From Bog-756 sp963704615 (GTDB lineage Bacteria > Actinomycetota > Acidimicrobiia > Acidimicrobiales > RAAP-2): a stretch of 64,000 bases of DNA. The position numbers and the translations under genes were made by a program. Positions 51,265-59,770 of this stretch are shown one piece after another. The stretch covers positions 2,480,001-2,544,000 of the forward strand of contig OY969923.1 in assembly GCA_963704615.1 (NCBI GenBank), read 5' to 3'. The notes below the pieces were generated by a model. The model made no database searches. It saw nothing but the letters and a program-made list of their open reading frames with translations, and had not been told where the DNA came from. Within the stretch, counting starts at the first letter, position 1; the number at the start of each line of letters is the position of its first letter.

Positions 51265-53709
51265 GTGACTCGCGTCCGCGACGCCCTGAGCAGTAGGCAA
51301 TTCTTCATCACCGGGGCCACCGGATTTCTGGGGACAGCCCTGGTGGAGCGCCTGCTCCGTTGTGCTCCCGACAGCCGTGTGGTGCTGCTCGTCCGTCCTG
51401 GCCGCCGCTCGACCGCTGAGCAGCGGGCGGCCAAGGAGATCCTGAGGAACGACTGCTTCGACCGCTTGCGCGAGGAGCACGGCGACCGGTTCGATGCCGA
51501 GGTCGCGGCCCGGGTCACCGCGGTCGCCGGCGACGTGGCCACCGACGGGCTCGGTCTGGACGACGACGGCTGGCAACTGCTGTCGGAATGTGACCTTGTG
51601 GTGCATTCGGCGGCTGCAGTCAGTTTCGACTCGCCGCTCGATGCCGCGGTCGAAGTCAACCTTCTCGGGCCTTCCCGGGTGGCCGCGGCAACGGTGAAGG
51701 CGCGCCAACGTGCCGCTGATCAGGGCCGCACCGGGCCGGTCCATTTCATCCCCGTGTCCACCGCCTATGTCGCCGGTACCCACCAGGGCGAAGCCCGAGA
51801 AGAGCTGTTGGACGACAACCCCTTCACCCTGGATGTGGACTGGAAGACAGAGGTGGTCGCGGCCCGGCGCCAACGGGGCGATCTCGACGCCGAGTCCCGT
51901 CGACCCGATCGACTGACCGGGTTCACTCGCGAGGCACGCAGCGAGTTGGGCGCCGCCGGCCTGCACCTGCTGGCTGAGCGGGCGGAACGACTCCGCGAGG
52001 AGTGGGTCAAGAAAGAAATGGTGACCATCGGCCGGGCCCGGGCCCAGTCACTCGGATGGCCTGACGCCTATCCCTATACCAAAGCCCTGGGGGAACGGGC
52101 TCTGGTGTCCGAGTATGGCCGAGCACTCCCGATGACCATCATCCGCCCCTCCATCATCGAGTCGGCCCTGGCCGAACCCCGCCCCGGTTGGATCCGCGGC
52201 TTCCGCATGGCCGAGCCGATCATCGTGTCGTACGCCCGGGGACTGCTTCGCGAGTTTCCGGGGGTGCCCGAAGGGGTGACCGACGTGATCCCGGTCGACC
52301 TGGTCGTGGCGGCCATCCTCGCCGTCGCCGGCGAGGCCTGGCTGGAGCGAGCCGAAGACGACGACGGCCCGACCGTTTACCACGTTGCCTCCGGGGTCCG
52401 GAACCCCTTCCGCTACGGGCGCCTGGTCGAGCTCGTCCAGGCGTGGTTCCTCGAACATCCCCTCTACGATGCAGACGGGCAGCCCATCGTCGTGCCGGCC
52501 TGGTCGTTCCCCGGGCGCGGTCGGGTCCAACGCCAACTGTCACGGGCCAGCAAGGCGATGGACATCGCCGAACGGGTGGTGGGCTCTCTTCCCATCCGCG
52601 GACGCCAGGCGGCATGGATGGCGGCCCTCGAGGAACAGCACCTGCTCGCCGACCGGGCCCTCGGCTACGTCGAGCTCTACGGCGCCTACACCGAGACCGA
52701 GGCGAGATACCGAGTCGACCGTCTGATGGCTCTGTGGGACCGGATGGATGACGACGACCGACAGACATTCTGCTTCGACCCGGCCGCGGTGGACTGGGCC
52801 ACCTATGTGCGCGACATCCACCTCCCCTCGATCATCGAGCACGCCCGGGTGCGCACCAGCCCGGGCAAGTCGACCCAGCCCAGCCGGGCCGACCGGGCCC
52901 GCAAGGCCATCCTCTCCCCCGAGCGTCACCTGGCCGCATTCGACCTCGAGAACACCCTCATCGCCTCCAACGTGGTCGACTCCTATGCCTGGCTGGCCTC
53001 TCGCCACCTGCCGGCGGCCGAGCGGCCCGCCTTCGTGGCCGACCTGGTGCGGGAGGCGCCCGGCCTGCTCGCTCTCGACCGCCGGGACCGCGGGGATTTT
53101 CTCCGTTCCTTCTACCGCCGCTACGAGGGGGCGCCGGTGGACCGGCTCCGGGACGACGGATGGGAGCTCTTCCACCAGCTCCTTCTGGCCAAGTCGTTCC
53201 CGGCCGGCTTCGCCCGGGTCCGCCAACACCGGGCCCTCGGCCACCGCACCGTCCTCATCACCGGTGCCCTCGACCTGGTGGTGGAGCCCATGCGTCCGCT
53301 CTTCGACGACATCGTGTGCGCCCGTCTGGGCGAGGTCGACGGCACCTTCACCGGCCGACTCGAGGAGCTGCCGCCCATCGGTGAAGCGCGCGCCCTGGTG
53401 CTGGCCGACTACGCCGAGGCCGAGGGGCTCCGTCTGCAGGAGTCGATGGCCTATGCCGACTCGGCCAGTGATCTGCCCATGCTGGAGGCGGTGGGCTTTC
53501 CGGTGGCGGTCAACCCGGAGGCCAAACTGGCCGCCATCGCCCGACGGCGGGGATGGCATGTCGAGCACTGGCGTCGGGCCGGCGGTGGCTCTCAACCGAT
53601 CCTGCCCCTGGGCCCGGTGGATCGACGCGGCTCGCTCCGGCGCGGGCCGACCAGCCCGGCGGCGTTGTCGGGGGCACAACGGCGGGTCACCGGGGCGGAA
53701 CGCCGATGA
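51265..53709 (+). CDS. fatty acyl-CoA reductase fused to HAD-like domain
   Basis: An 814-residue two-part protein. Residues 1-500: male-sterility/FAR-type reductase, with FFITGATGFLGTALVERLL (NADPH site, 16-23), DLVVHSAAAVSFD, IPVSTAYVAGT and catalytic YPYTK (about 270-274), then the FAR C-terminal region. These reduce acyl-CoA or acyl-ACP to aldehyde or alcohol. Residues about 553-790: HAD-IB domain, with motif I FDLENTLI (second catalytic Asp is Glu), motif II LITGAL and motif IV YADSASDLPML. The motif III Lys is not evident. It is first in a four-gene operon, overlapping the dehydrogenase gene by four bases (ATGA). The predicted start is GTG, leaderless. Confidence 0.85.
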   Translation: MTRVRDALSSRQFFITGATGFLGTALVERLLRCAPDSRVVLLVRPGRRSTAEQRAAKEILRNDCFDRLREEHGDRFDAEVAARVTAVAGDVATDGLGLDDDGWQLLSECDLVVHSAAAVSFDSPLDAAVEVNLLGPSRVAAATVKARQRAADQGRTGPVHFIPVSTAYVAGTHQGEAREELLDDNPFTLDVDWKTEVVAARRQRGDLDAESRRPDRLTGFTREARSELGAAGLHLLAERAERLREEWVKKEMVTIGRARAQSLGWPDAYPYTKALGERALVSEYGRALPMTIIRPSIIESALAEPRPGWIRGFRMAEPIIVSYARGLLREFPGVPEGVTDVIPVDLVVAAILAVAGEAWLERAEDDDGPTVYHVASGVRNPFRYGRLVELVQAWFLEHPLYDADGQPIVVPAWSFPGRGRVQRQLSRASKAMDIAERVVGSLPIRGRQAAWMAALEEQHLLADRALGYVELYGAYTETEARYRVDRLMALWDRMDDDDRQTFCFDPAAVDWATYVRDIHLPSIIEHARVRTSPGKSTQPSRADRARKAILSPERHLAAFDLENTLIASNVVDSYAWLASRHLPAAERPAFVADLVREAPGLLALDRRDRGDFLRSFYRRYEGAPVDRLRDDGWELFHQLLLAKSFPAGFARVRQHRALGHRTVLITGALDLVVEPMRPLFDDIVCARLGEVDGTFTGRLEELPPIGEARALVLADYAEAEGLRLQESMAYADSASDLPMLEAVGFPVAVNPEAKLAAIARRRGWHVEHWRRAGGGSQPILPLGPVDRRGSLRRGPTSPAALSGAQRRVTGAERR

Positions 53710-54941
53710 AGGCCCTACTCGTCGAGCGGAACCTGCCCCGATTCGCGGCCTCCCGTCTGGCCTCGACCCTCGGTGCCGGCCGCGGTGCGGGTATCGGCCC
53801 CCTGCGTCTGGTCGACGCCGAAAGGCCGACCCTCCCCGGACCCGACTGGTTCCATCTCCGCCCGCTGCTGTCGGGGATCTGCGGGAGTGATCTGGCCACC
53901 CTCGACGGACGCAGCTCCCGCTACTTCGAGGACATGGTCAGCTTTCCCTTCGTCCCCGGCCACGAAGTGGTCGGGGTGCTCGACGAAGGCGGAATCGACC
54001 ATGACGGTGGCCCGCTGGCCCCGGGCACCCGGGCGGTCATCGAGCCGGTCCTCGGGTGTGCCCCCCGCCACATCGATCCCCTCTGCCCCCGCTGCGCGGC
54101 GGGGAACAACGGGCTGTGTGGCAACGTGGCCTTCGGCGACATCGAGCCGGGTCTCCAGACCGGCTTCTGTGCCGACATCGGTGGCGGCTGGTCCACCGCC
54201 GGTCTGGCCGCCCACTCCTCCCAGGTTCACGCCGTCCCCGACACGTTCTCCGACGACGACGGGGTGATCGTTGAGCCGACGGCGTGCGCCGTGCACGCCG
54301 TCCTGTCCGCCGCCGTGGGTGCAGGGGACACGGTGGCCGTGGTGGGGGCGGGCACTCTCGGACTGGTCGTGGTGGCCGCGGTGGACCACCTGGTCCGTCC
54401 CCAAACCGATTGCACCGTCCTGGTCGGGGCCAAGCATTCCCATCAGCGTGACGTCGCCGAGTCGCTGGGAGCCGACGTGGTGGTCCCGCCCGACCAGTTG
54501 GCCCGCGCCGTCCGGCGGCAGGCCAGTTCGCTGGTTCTGGCCGGCCGGCTCACCGAAGGGGCCGACGTGGTCTTCGACTGCGTGGGGTCATCGGAGTCGG
54601 TCGCCCACTGTCTGGCCATGGTCAAGCCCCGCGGACGGGTGGTCCTGGTGGGCATGCCCGGCAAGGTCTCGATCGACCTCGCCCCGCTGTGGCACCGCGA
54701 GCTGACCCTGGTCGGCGCCTACGCCTACGGCACCGAGTCCCCACCGCCGGACCATGCCCCGAGGCGCAGCTTCGAGCTGGCCCTCGGGTTGGTGGCCGAG
54801 GCCGGGCTCGGTTCGTTGGTCTCGGCCGCCTACCCCCTCGAGCGCTATGAGGAGGCCATCGCCCACGCCGGCGCCGCCGGGCGCCGAGGCGCGGTCAAGG
54901 TGGTCTTCGACCTGCGCAACCGGAAAGGAAGCACCCGATGA
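53706..54941 (+). CDS. zinc-dependent MDR alcohol dehydrogenase
   Basis: A 411-residue medium-chain dehydrogenase. Catalytic zinc region: LSGICGSDLATLDG and VPGHEVVGVLDEGG; structural zinc: GCAPRHIDPLCPRC and NGLCGN (four Cys). Cofactor fold: DTVAVVGAGTLGLVVVAAVD; GADVVFDCVGSSESV and RVVLVGMPGK follow. It should interconvert an alcohol and aldehyde with NAD(P), which suits the acyl-CoA reductase encoded just upstream. The start ATG lies in the overlap with that gene, and the end overlaps the LarA-like gene by four bases. Confidence 0.88.
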   Translation: MKALLVERNLPRFAASRLASTLGAGRGAGIGPLRLVDAERPTLPGPDWFHLRPLLSGICGSDLATLDGRSSRYFEDMVSFPFVPGHEVVGVLDEGGIDHDGGPLAPGTRAVIEPVLGCAPRHIDPLCPRCAAGNNGLCGNVAFGDIEPGLQTGFCADIGGGWSTAGLAAHSSQVHAVPDTFSDDDGVIVEPTACAVHAVLSAAVGAGDTVAVVGAGTLGLVVVAAVDHLVRPQTDCTVLVGAKHSHQRDVAESLGADVVVPPDQLARAVRRQASSLVLAGRLTEGADVVFDCVGSSESVAHCLAMVKPRGRVVLVGMPGKVSIDLAPLWHRELTLVGAYAYGTESPPPDHAPRRSFELALGLVAEAGLGSLVSAAYPLERYEEAIAHAGAAGRRGAVKVVFDLRNRKGSTR

Positions 54942-56527
54942 GCCCCAGGCCTGGATTCGTGCTCGAGGTCGACCGGTCAACCCCGCCCACCCTCTTCTGG
55001 CGCGGTGAGCGCTTCAGCCTCGAAAAACTCCCGGAGGGAAGCCGGGTCATCTACGCACCCGAGCCGATCGATCCTCTCAAGGATCCGGTGGCCGCCATCC
55101 GGACGGCCCTCAACCATCCGATGGGCGACAGGGATCCCCTCCCCTCCCTGTTGCGACCGGGGATGAGGCTGACCATCGCCTTCGACGACATCTCCCTGCC
55201 CCTGCCCCCGATGGAACAGCCCGATATCCGCCAGATGGTCATCGAGCAGGTTCTGGACGTGGCGGCCGACGCCGGGGTGGACGACGTCGCCCTGATCGTC
55301 GCCCTGGCTCTCCACCGACGGATGACCGAGGCCGAGCTGCGCCACGCCCTCGGCGATCGCATCTACGACGCCTTCGCCCCCAACGGTCTGTTGACCCAAC
55401 ATGACGCCGAGGACAAAGACGCCCTGGTTCACATCGGTTTCACCGATCAGGGGGAGGACGTCGAAATCAACAAGCGGGCGGCCGAGAGCGATCTTCTGGT
55501 CTACGTCAACATCAACCTGGTGGCTATGGACGGCGGGCACAAGAGCGTGGCCACCGGCCTGGCCAGCTACCGGAGCCTGCGCCACCATCACAACGTGGCG
55601 ACCATGCAGAAGAGCCGGTCGTTCATGGATCAGCACCGCTCCGAGCTGCACAGCTCCAATTGGCGGATGGGACGACTGATCGCGGCCAGCGGGGTACAGG
55701 TGTTCCAGATCGAGACCACCCTCAACAACGACACCTTCCCGCCGGCGTTCAATTTCTTGCAGAAGAGGGAGTGGGAGTGGGGCCTGAAAGACAGGATGGG
55801 ATATCTGGCCGCCTCCACCGCCCTCGACCGCACCCCGTCACGCATCGCCCGGCAGATCTTCCAGTCGGTGCGGTCCCCGCACCGGATGACTTCGGTCCAG
55901 GCCGGCGAGGTCGAGGCGGTCCACGCCCGGACCACGGAACGGATCTGGGAGCAACAGGGCGTGGCCGTGGAGGGCCAGACCGACATCGTGACCATGGGAC
56001 TCCCCTACATCAGTCCCTACAACGTCAACTCCATCCTCAACCCGATTCTGGTGGCCTGTCTGGGTCTCGGCTATTTCTTCAATCTCTACCGGGGCAAGCC
56101 GCTTGTCCGCGAGGGTGGCGTGCTGATCATGACCCACCCCACGCCGTGGGAGTTCAACCCGGTCCACCATCCGAGCTACATCGACTTCTTCGAGCAGGTG
56201 TTGAGCGAGACCACCGACCCGATCGAGGTGGAGGCCCGCTACGAGGAGTCCTACGCCACCGACCCCTGGTACATCCACCTCTACCGCACCGGGCACGCCT
56301 ACCACGGGGTGCATCCCTTCTACATGTGGTACTGGTGCGCCCACGGCCTCCAGCACCTCGGCGCGGTGATCATCGTGGGCGGCGACAAGGCGGCCGTCCA
56401 TCGCCTCGGCTTCCGGGCCGCCTCCACCCTGGCCGACGCCCTGGAGATCGCCCAGGACGTGGTCGGACCGTCGCCGACCCTGACCCACTTCCACGCCCCG
56501 CCCATCCTGATGGCCGACGTCCAGTGA
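54938..56527 (+). CDS. LarA-like (lactate racemase domain) protein
   Basis: A 529-residue protein related to nickel-pincer lactate racemase LarA (DUF2088). Seen: LTIAFDDISLPLPPMEQPDI at the N-terminal domain; ALHRRMTEAELRHALGD, where LarA has the catalytic-type THRPMTxxEL His; LTQHDAEDKDALVHIGFT; VEINKRAAESDLLVYVNINL with a Lys at the pincer-attachment region; and GGHKSVATGL in place of GGRKS. The C-terminal half (HPTPWEFNPVHHPSYIDFFE, HPFYMWYWCAHGLQHL) is long and His/aromatic-rich. Lactate is an unlikely substrate; a 2-hydroxyacid or other C-H racemisation or dehydration in lipid chemistry is inference. No larB/C/E gene is in the window. Confidence 0.75.
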   Translation: MSPRPGFVLEVDRSTPPTLFWRGERFSLEKLPEGSRVIYAPEPIDPLKDPVAAIRTALNHPMGDRDPLPSLLRPGMRLTIAFDDISLPLPPMEQPDIRQMVIEQVLDVAADAGVDDVALIVALALHRRMTEAELRHALGDRIYDAFAPNGLLTQHDAEDKDALVHIGFTDQGEDVEINKRAAESDLLVYVNINLVAMDGGHKSVATGLASYRSLRHHHNVATMQKSRSFMDQHRSELHSSNWRMGRLIAASGVQVFQIETTLNNDTFPPAFNFLQKREWEWGLKDRMGYLAASTALDRTPSRIARQIFQSVRSPHRMTSVQAGEVEAVHARTTERIWEQQGVAVEGQTDIVTMGLPYISPYNVNSILNPILVACLGLGYFFNLYRGKPLVREGGVLIMTHPTPWEFNPVHHPSYIDFFEQVLSETTDPIEVEARYEESYATDPWYIHLYRTGHAYHGVHPFYMWYWCAHGLQHLGAVIIVGGDKAAVHRLGFRAASTLADALEIAQDVVGPSPTLTHFHAPPILMADVQ

Positions 56528-57567
56528 CCACGCCCCGGGGCTCGGCCAGCTCGCTGCGGTCGAAGCGCGCCGTGGCCTCGGACTCCGCTCTCGGGGCAAC
56601 CGGTGGCCACGGGGACGGGCGCGGCCGCCTCTCCCTCGGCCGGCTCTCACCCTCGGCGCTGGCCGGGCGGGCGGGCCGGGCCCGGTTCCCGCTGGCCGCA
56701 CCCAGCTGGCCCGAGACGGTGCCCCGCCCGGCGCCCACCCCGGAACTGGGGGTCGACTACGACACCGCCTGGTCCCGCAGGTACCCGATGCGGCTGGCCC
56801 GGGCCATGGTGCTCGACAACCTGGCCCGTCCCCTGGCCAAGGCGATCGCCTCGCCCGACATCCGGGGGGAGGAATGGTTGAGCGGCCTCGAGGGACCGGT
56901 GATCTTCGCTGCCAATCACGCCAGTCACATCGACACCCCGCTCCTTCTCAGCAGCCTCCCGCTCCGCTTCCGCCACCGCACGGTGGTGGCGGCGGCGGCC
57001 GACTACTTCTTCGACCGCCGATGGAAAGCGGACGCCTGGTCGTTCTTCCTCGCCGCCATCCCCATCGAACGGACCAAGGTCAACCGTCGGTCGGCCGACC
57101 TGGCCGCTGACTTGCTGGCCGACGACTGGAACCTGGTCATCTTCCCTGAAGGCGGCCGGTCCCCCGACGGGTGGGGCCAGACCTTTCTGGCCGGCGCGGC
57201 CTACCTGGCCGCCCGCACCGACACCCCGGTGGTCCCTGTGCACATCGAAGGGACCCGGCACATCCTCCCCAAGGGAGGGAAGGGGGTGCGCCGGACCCGC
57301 ACCACCATCACCTTCGGGGTGCCACTGCGGCCCGACCCGGGTGAGGGCGCCCGCCGGTTCGGGGTGCGCATCGAGGCCGCGGTGGCCACCATGGCCAACG
57401 AGGCCCGCACCGACTGGTGGACCGCCCGCAAGCAGGCCGCGGCCGGCACCACTCCCCCACTCCAGGGCCCCGAGGTGTCGGCCTGGCGTCGTTCGTGGCT
57501 GCTGCCCGACGCCCCCGGGCTGCGGGACTCCGACCAGGGTGGGGAGTGGCCCCGCCGGAAGGGCTGA
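56524..57567 (+). CDS. PlsC-type 1-acylglycerol-phosphate acyltransferase family protein
   Basis: A 347-residue lysophospholipid-type acyltransferase. A basic, low-complexity N-terminus of about 75 residues precedes the domain. Motif I: NHASHID (about 131-137, HX4D); motif II: PIERTKVNR; motif III: FPEGGRSPDG (about 207); motif IV: PVVPVHIEGT. It transfers an acyl chain from acyl-CoA/ACP to a hydroxyl of a lipid acceptor at the membrane. GTG 56524 overlaps the stop of the LarA-like gene (GTGA). It ends the operon and converges with gatD, leaving 25 bases between. Confidence 0.88.
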   Translation: MTTPRGSASSLRSKRAVASDSALGATGGHGDGRGRLSLGRLSPSALAGRAGRARFPLAAPSWPETVPRPAPTPELGVDYDTAWSRRYPMRLARAMVLDNLARPLAKAIASPDIRGEEWLSGLEGPVIFAANHASHIDTPLLLSSLPLRFRHRTVVAAAADYFFDRRWKADAWSFFLAAIPIERTKVNRRSADLAADLLADDWNLVIFPEGGRSPDGWGQTFLAGAAYLAARTDTPVVPVHIEGTRHILPKGGKGVRRTRTTITFGVPLRPDPGEGARRFGVRIEAAVATMANEARTDWWTARKQAAAGTTPPLQGPEVSAWRRSWLLPDAPGLRDSDQGGEWPRRKG

Positions 57568-57592
57568 TCCTCCCGGAACCGGCGCGGGCCGC

Positions 57593-58393
57593 TCAGGCCC
57601 CGCGTCCGGACAACCGACGGAGGCGGCGGCCGGCGGGAGCAGGGCCGGCGGAGGCCAGTCGGTCGCGGCGGAGAGCCGACTCCTCGGCATCGTCGAGTGG
57701 CTCGAGCGGGTCGGTTCCCCGGGTGCCCGAGGTAGCCCATCCCAGCAGCAGATCGGCCAGGGCCGTGTTGCGGGCCAACAGCGGTCCGTGCAGATAGCTG
57801 CCGAAGACCCGACCGGACCAGGCGCCCTCGGTCCGGTCACCGCTCCCGTTGCCGACGCCGCGGACCACGCGGGCCACCGGTCGCGCCTCGGGCCCGACCA
57901 CGGTCACCGCGCCGTGATTCTCGAAGCCGGTCAGGGTGGGCAGCTCCTCCCCGGACGCAAGCCGGGGGGCGTCGGGCAGGGCGGTGGCCACCACCTCACC
58001 GACGGCTCGGGGACCGCCTCCCTTGCCGGTGGTGACGTCGAGCAGCCCGAGCCCGTCACGGGGACGGCCCGCGCTGTCGGGGAAGGAGGCCCCGAGGAGC
58101 TGGTACCCGGCGCACACCCCCAACACCACGGCACCGCCGGCCGTCGCCCGACCGAGAGCACCGTCGGCCCGCAGCGCCTCGGCCGCCCGTACCTCGGGAC
58201 CGTCCTCGCCCCCTCCCATGCAGTAGATGTCGGCGGTCGGGAGCGGGCGTCCCGAGTGGGCCTGGATGAGATCGACGTTGATGCCGCGCCAGCCCGCCCG
58301 TCGGGCGAGCACCAGCCCGTTGCCGCCGTCTCCGTAGGTCCCCAGCAGGTCGGGGTAGACCACGGCGATGCTCAGTGGGGACCGACCGGTCAC
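57593..58393 (-). CDS. gatD: lipid II isoglutaminyl synthase, glutamine amidotransferase subunit
   Basis: A 266-residue class I glutaminase. The N-terminus LSIAVVYPDLLGTYGDGGNG is a hallmark of GatD; nucleophile Cys in VLGVCAGYQLLG; GFENHGAVTVVG and the catalytic His in FGSYLHGPLLARN. It hydrolyses glutamine and passes ammonia to MurT, which amidates D-Glu of the lipid II stem peptide. GTG 58393 overlaps the murT stop (GTGA), the standard arrangement of this pair. The C-terminal 40 residues are a basic tail. Confidence 0.93.
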   Translation of the reverse strand: MTGRSPLSIAVVYPDLLGTYGDGGNGLVLARRAGWRGINVDLIQAHSGRPLPTADIYCMGGGEDGPEVRAAEALRADGALGRATAGGAVVLGVCAGYQLLGASFPDSAGRPRDGLGLLDVTTGKGGGPRAVGEVVATALPDAPRLASGEELPTLTGFENHGAVTVVGPEARPVARVVRGVGNGSGDRTEGAWSGRVFGSYLHGPLLARNTALADLLLGWATSGTRGTDPLEPLDDAEESALRRDRLASAGPAPAGRRLRRLSGRGA

Positions 58394-59770
58394 AGCCGCC
58401 TCCGCAGGTCGGCGAAGGCGGTGTAGTTGGCGATGACATCGATGGCCTCGACGGCCTCGGCGGCGGCCCCGGCCGACCCCCGACCGATCTCGATGGCCCG
58501 GTCCACCGCGGCCAGCGGATCGTCCACCACCTGGTGGTCGACCTCGGCGTAGCGGAGGCGCACCGCCAGGTCGAGCCGGCGATCCCCGGTGGCCACGACC
58601 GGCCTGCCGGTCTGACGCCCGGTGGCCAGTCGCTCGAAGGGAACGTCCCACAGCCAGCTGGTGTCGAGACCGTCGGCCGTGCGGGCGTTGACCGACAAGA
58701 CGACCGGTGCATCCTTCGGATCGGCCTCGTCGAGCAGGTCGAACAGGGCGGTCCAGCCGGCGGGGTTCTTGGCCAGCAGGAGACGGAGAGCACGACCCCG
58801 ACGGACCGTTGACGCGAACCGCCCGGCCACCTCGACGACGTCGGCCATCCGGGCCAGCGCCGAGGCCGGGGTCAACGGGGCCCGGTCGTGCCCGTCCGGT
58901 GATCGGCCCGGGCCGGCCATCAACGGCGCCGCCACCGCCACCATGGCCGCGTTGGCCCGGTTGAACTGGCCCGGGAGCCGGATGCCTACCGGGTAGCGGT
59001 CACCGCCGTCGCTTACCAGATCCGGGCCCTCCAGCCAGGCCTGTCGCCGGGGGCGGGCGAAGTCGCACCGGTCGCACGCCCAGGCGCCGTCGTCGCCGAA
59101 CTCGATGCCACCCCCGCACGCCGGACAACCGACGGCGTCGCTGTGCCACACCTGACCGGCTCCCACCCAGCGCACGTCCGGCGCCGGCGACGCCGCCCAC
59201 GCCACCATCGGGTCGTCGGCGTTGGCCACCACCACCGTGCCCGATCCCTCGGGACCCGGGGCGGCGAGCCCTTCCATCGCCCTCCGCCACCGGTCGGCCA
59301 ACATCCTCACCTCGGAGATCCGGTCCAGTTGATCCCGGGACAGATTGAGGAGGACGACCACCGTCGGTTGGGTGTCCACGATGAGCCGGTCCAGGTAACC
59401 CTCGTCGACCTCGAGCACGGCGTCAGCCCCCGGCGGGTTTCCGGCCAGGGCCGAGACGTGACCGGCCGGCATGTTGGCTCCGGTGTCGTTGGTGGCGATG
59501 TGTTCGCTCTCGTCGCCGGCCAGAGCGGCCACCATCAACCGGGTCGTGGTCGTCTTGCCGTTGGTGCCGCTGATGAGGGCCATTCGCCGGCCCTGGGCCA
59601 GGGTGACCAGCAACGCCGGGTCGAGGGCCAGGCCGACCGCGGCCCCCGGCCACCGTCCCGCTCCCCCGGCCGAGGCTCCTCGAGAGCCAGTTGGCCAGTT
59701 TGAGGGCCTCGACCGCGGCGGCGGCGCGACCGGGGAGGGCGACCGAAGACGGGCGGGTGGAGACGGTCAC
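58390..59770 (-). CDS. murT: lipid II isoglutaminyl synthase, Mur ligase subunit; apparent frameshift near 5' end
   Basis: Mur-ligase-like ATPase: SGTNGKTTTTRLMVAALAG (P-loop), NLSRDQLDRISEV, a four-Cys zinc ribbon CPACGGGIEFGDDGAW and CDRC typical of MurT, and the C-terminal DUF1727 part (FDLLDEADPKDAPVVLSVNA). GTG 59770 overlaps the upstream gene (GTGA) and gives STRPSSVALPGRAAAAVEAL then NWLSRSLGRGSGTVAGG, the expected N-terminus, but the rest is one frame away. The shift lies around the run of five C (59643-59647, + strand); removing one base yields a 459-residue protein. This is either a sequence error in a homopolymer or a real lesion. Confidence 0.88.

Noticed and set aside
55660..57567. 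A 635-codon frame covering the PlsC gene and upstream DNA
   Set aside because: The part before 56524 is a shadow of the LarA-like gene; GTG 56524 in the four-base overlap is the sensible start.
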